From Actinomycetales bacterium (GTDB lineage Bacteria > Actinomycetota > Actinomycetes > Mycobacteriales > Mycobacteriaceae), in assembly GCA_012841845.1 (NCBI GenBank), contig DUTZ01000171.1, positions 1 through 6,707 of the forward strand: a stretch of 6,707 bases of DNA, written 5' to 3'. The translations under genes and the position numbers were made by a program. Shown one piece after another: positions 6,696-6,707 of the stretch (positions are counted from its first letter, which is position 1; each line of letters opens with the position of its first letter). The notes below the pieces were generated by a model. That model had not been told where the DNA came from and did no database searches. It saw only the letters and a program-made list of their open reading frames with translations.

Positions 6696-6707
6696 TCGGC
6701 GCCCGTC

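Overview
The window is a stretch of very GC-rich actinobacterial chromosome (by eye about 70% GC, with strong G/C preference at third codon positions). Gene content and order match the neighbourhood known from Mycobacterium tuberculosis: deoA, cdd, sdhC-sdhD-sdhA-sdhB, with a dacB1-type carboxypeptidase in the same region. This points to the order Mycobacteriales (Corynebacteriales). A Dietzia- or Gordonia-like genus would fit the GC content, but the genus cannot be fixed from this sequence alone.

Layout. Bases 1-1472 hold two minus-strand genes of pyrimidine nucleoside salvage. cdd (cytidine deaminase, 1041-1472) is followed with a 4-bp GTGA overlap by deoA (thymidine phosphorylase), which runs off the left edge and lacks about its last 80 residues here. 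Bases 1473-1660 form a divergent intergenic region with the only AT-richer patch of the window, an imperfect 15-bp palindrome and two weak sigma70-like promoter candidates. Bases 1661-5136 hold the plus-strand operon sdhC-sdhD-sdhA-sdhB. It encodes a complete succinate:menaquinone oxidoreductase (respiratory complex II): two haem-binding membrane anchors, the FAD flavoprotein and the three-cluster iron-sulfur protein. A strong 15-bp GC hairpin at 5155-5197 closes the operon. Bases 5298-6695 encode a secreted, membrane-tethered D-alanyl-D-alanine carboxypeptidase (DacB1 type, peptidase S11). Its GTG start lies 8 nt downstream of a TAGACT -10-like hexamer, so it may be transcribed without a leader.

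How the genes work together. cdd and deoA are translationally coupled: Cdd converts (deoxy)cytidine to (deoxy)uridine, and DeoA cleaves thymidine (and probably deoxyuridine) to free base plus deoxyribose-1-phosphate. The sdh operon links the TCA cycle to the menaquinone pool. DacB1 trims peptidoglycan stem peptides and appears to be a separate transcription unit.

I found no mobile element, CRISPR array, RNA gene, pseudogene or undescribed multi-gene system. This is a conserved housekeeping region, and the points worth a second look are regulatory and structural details.
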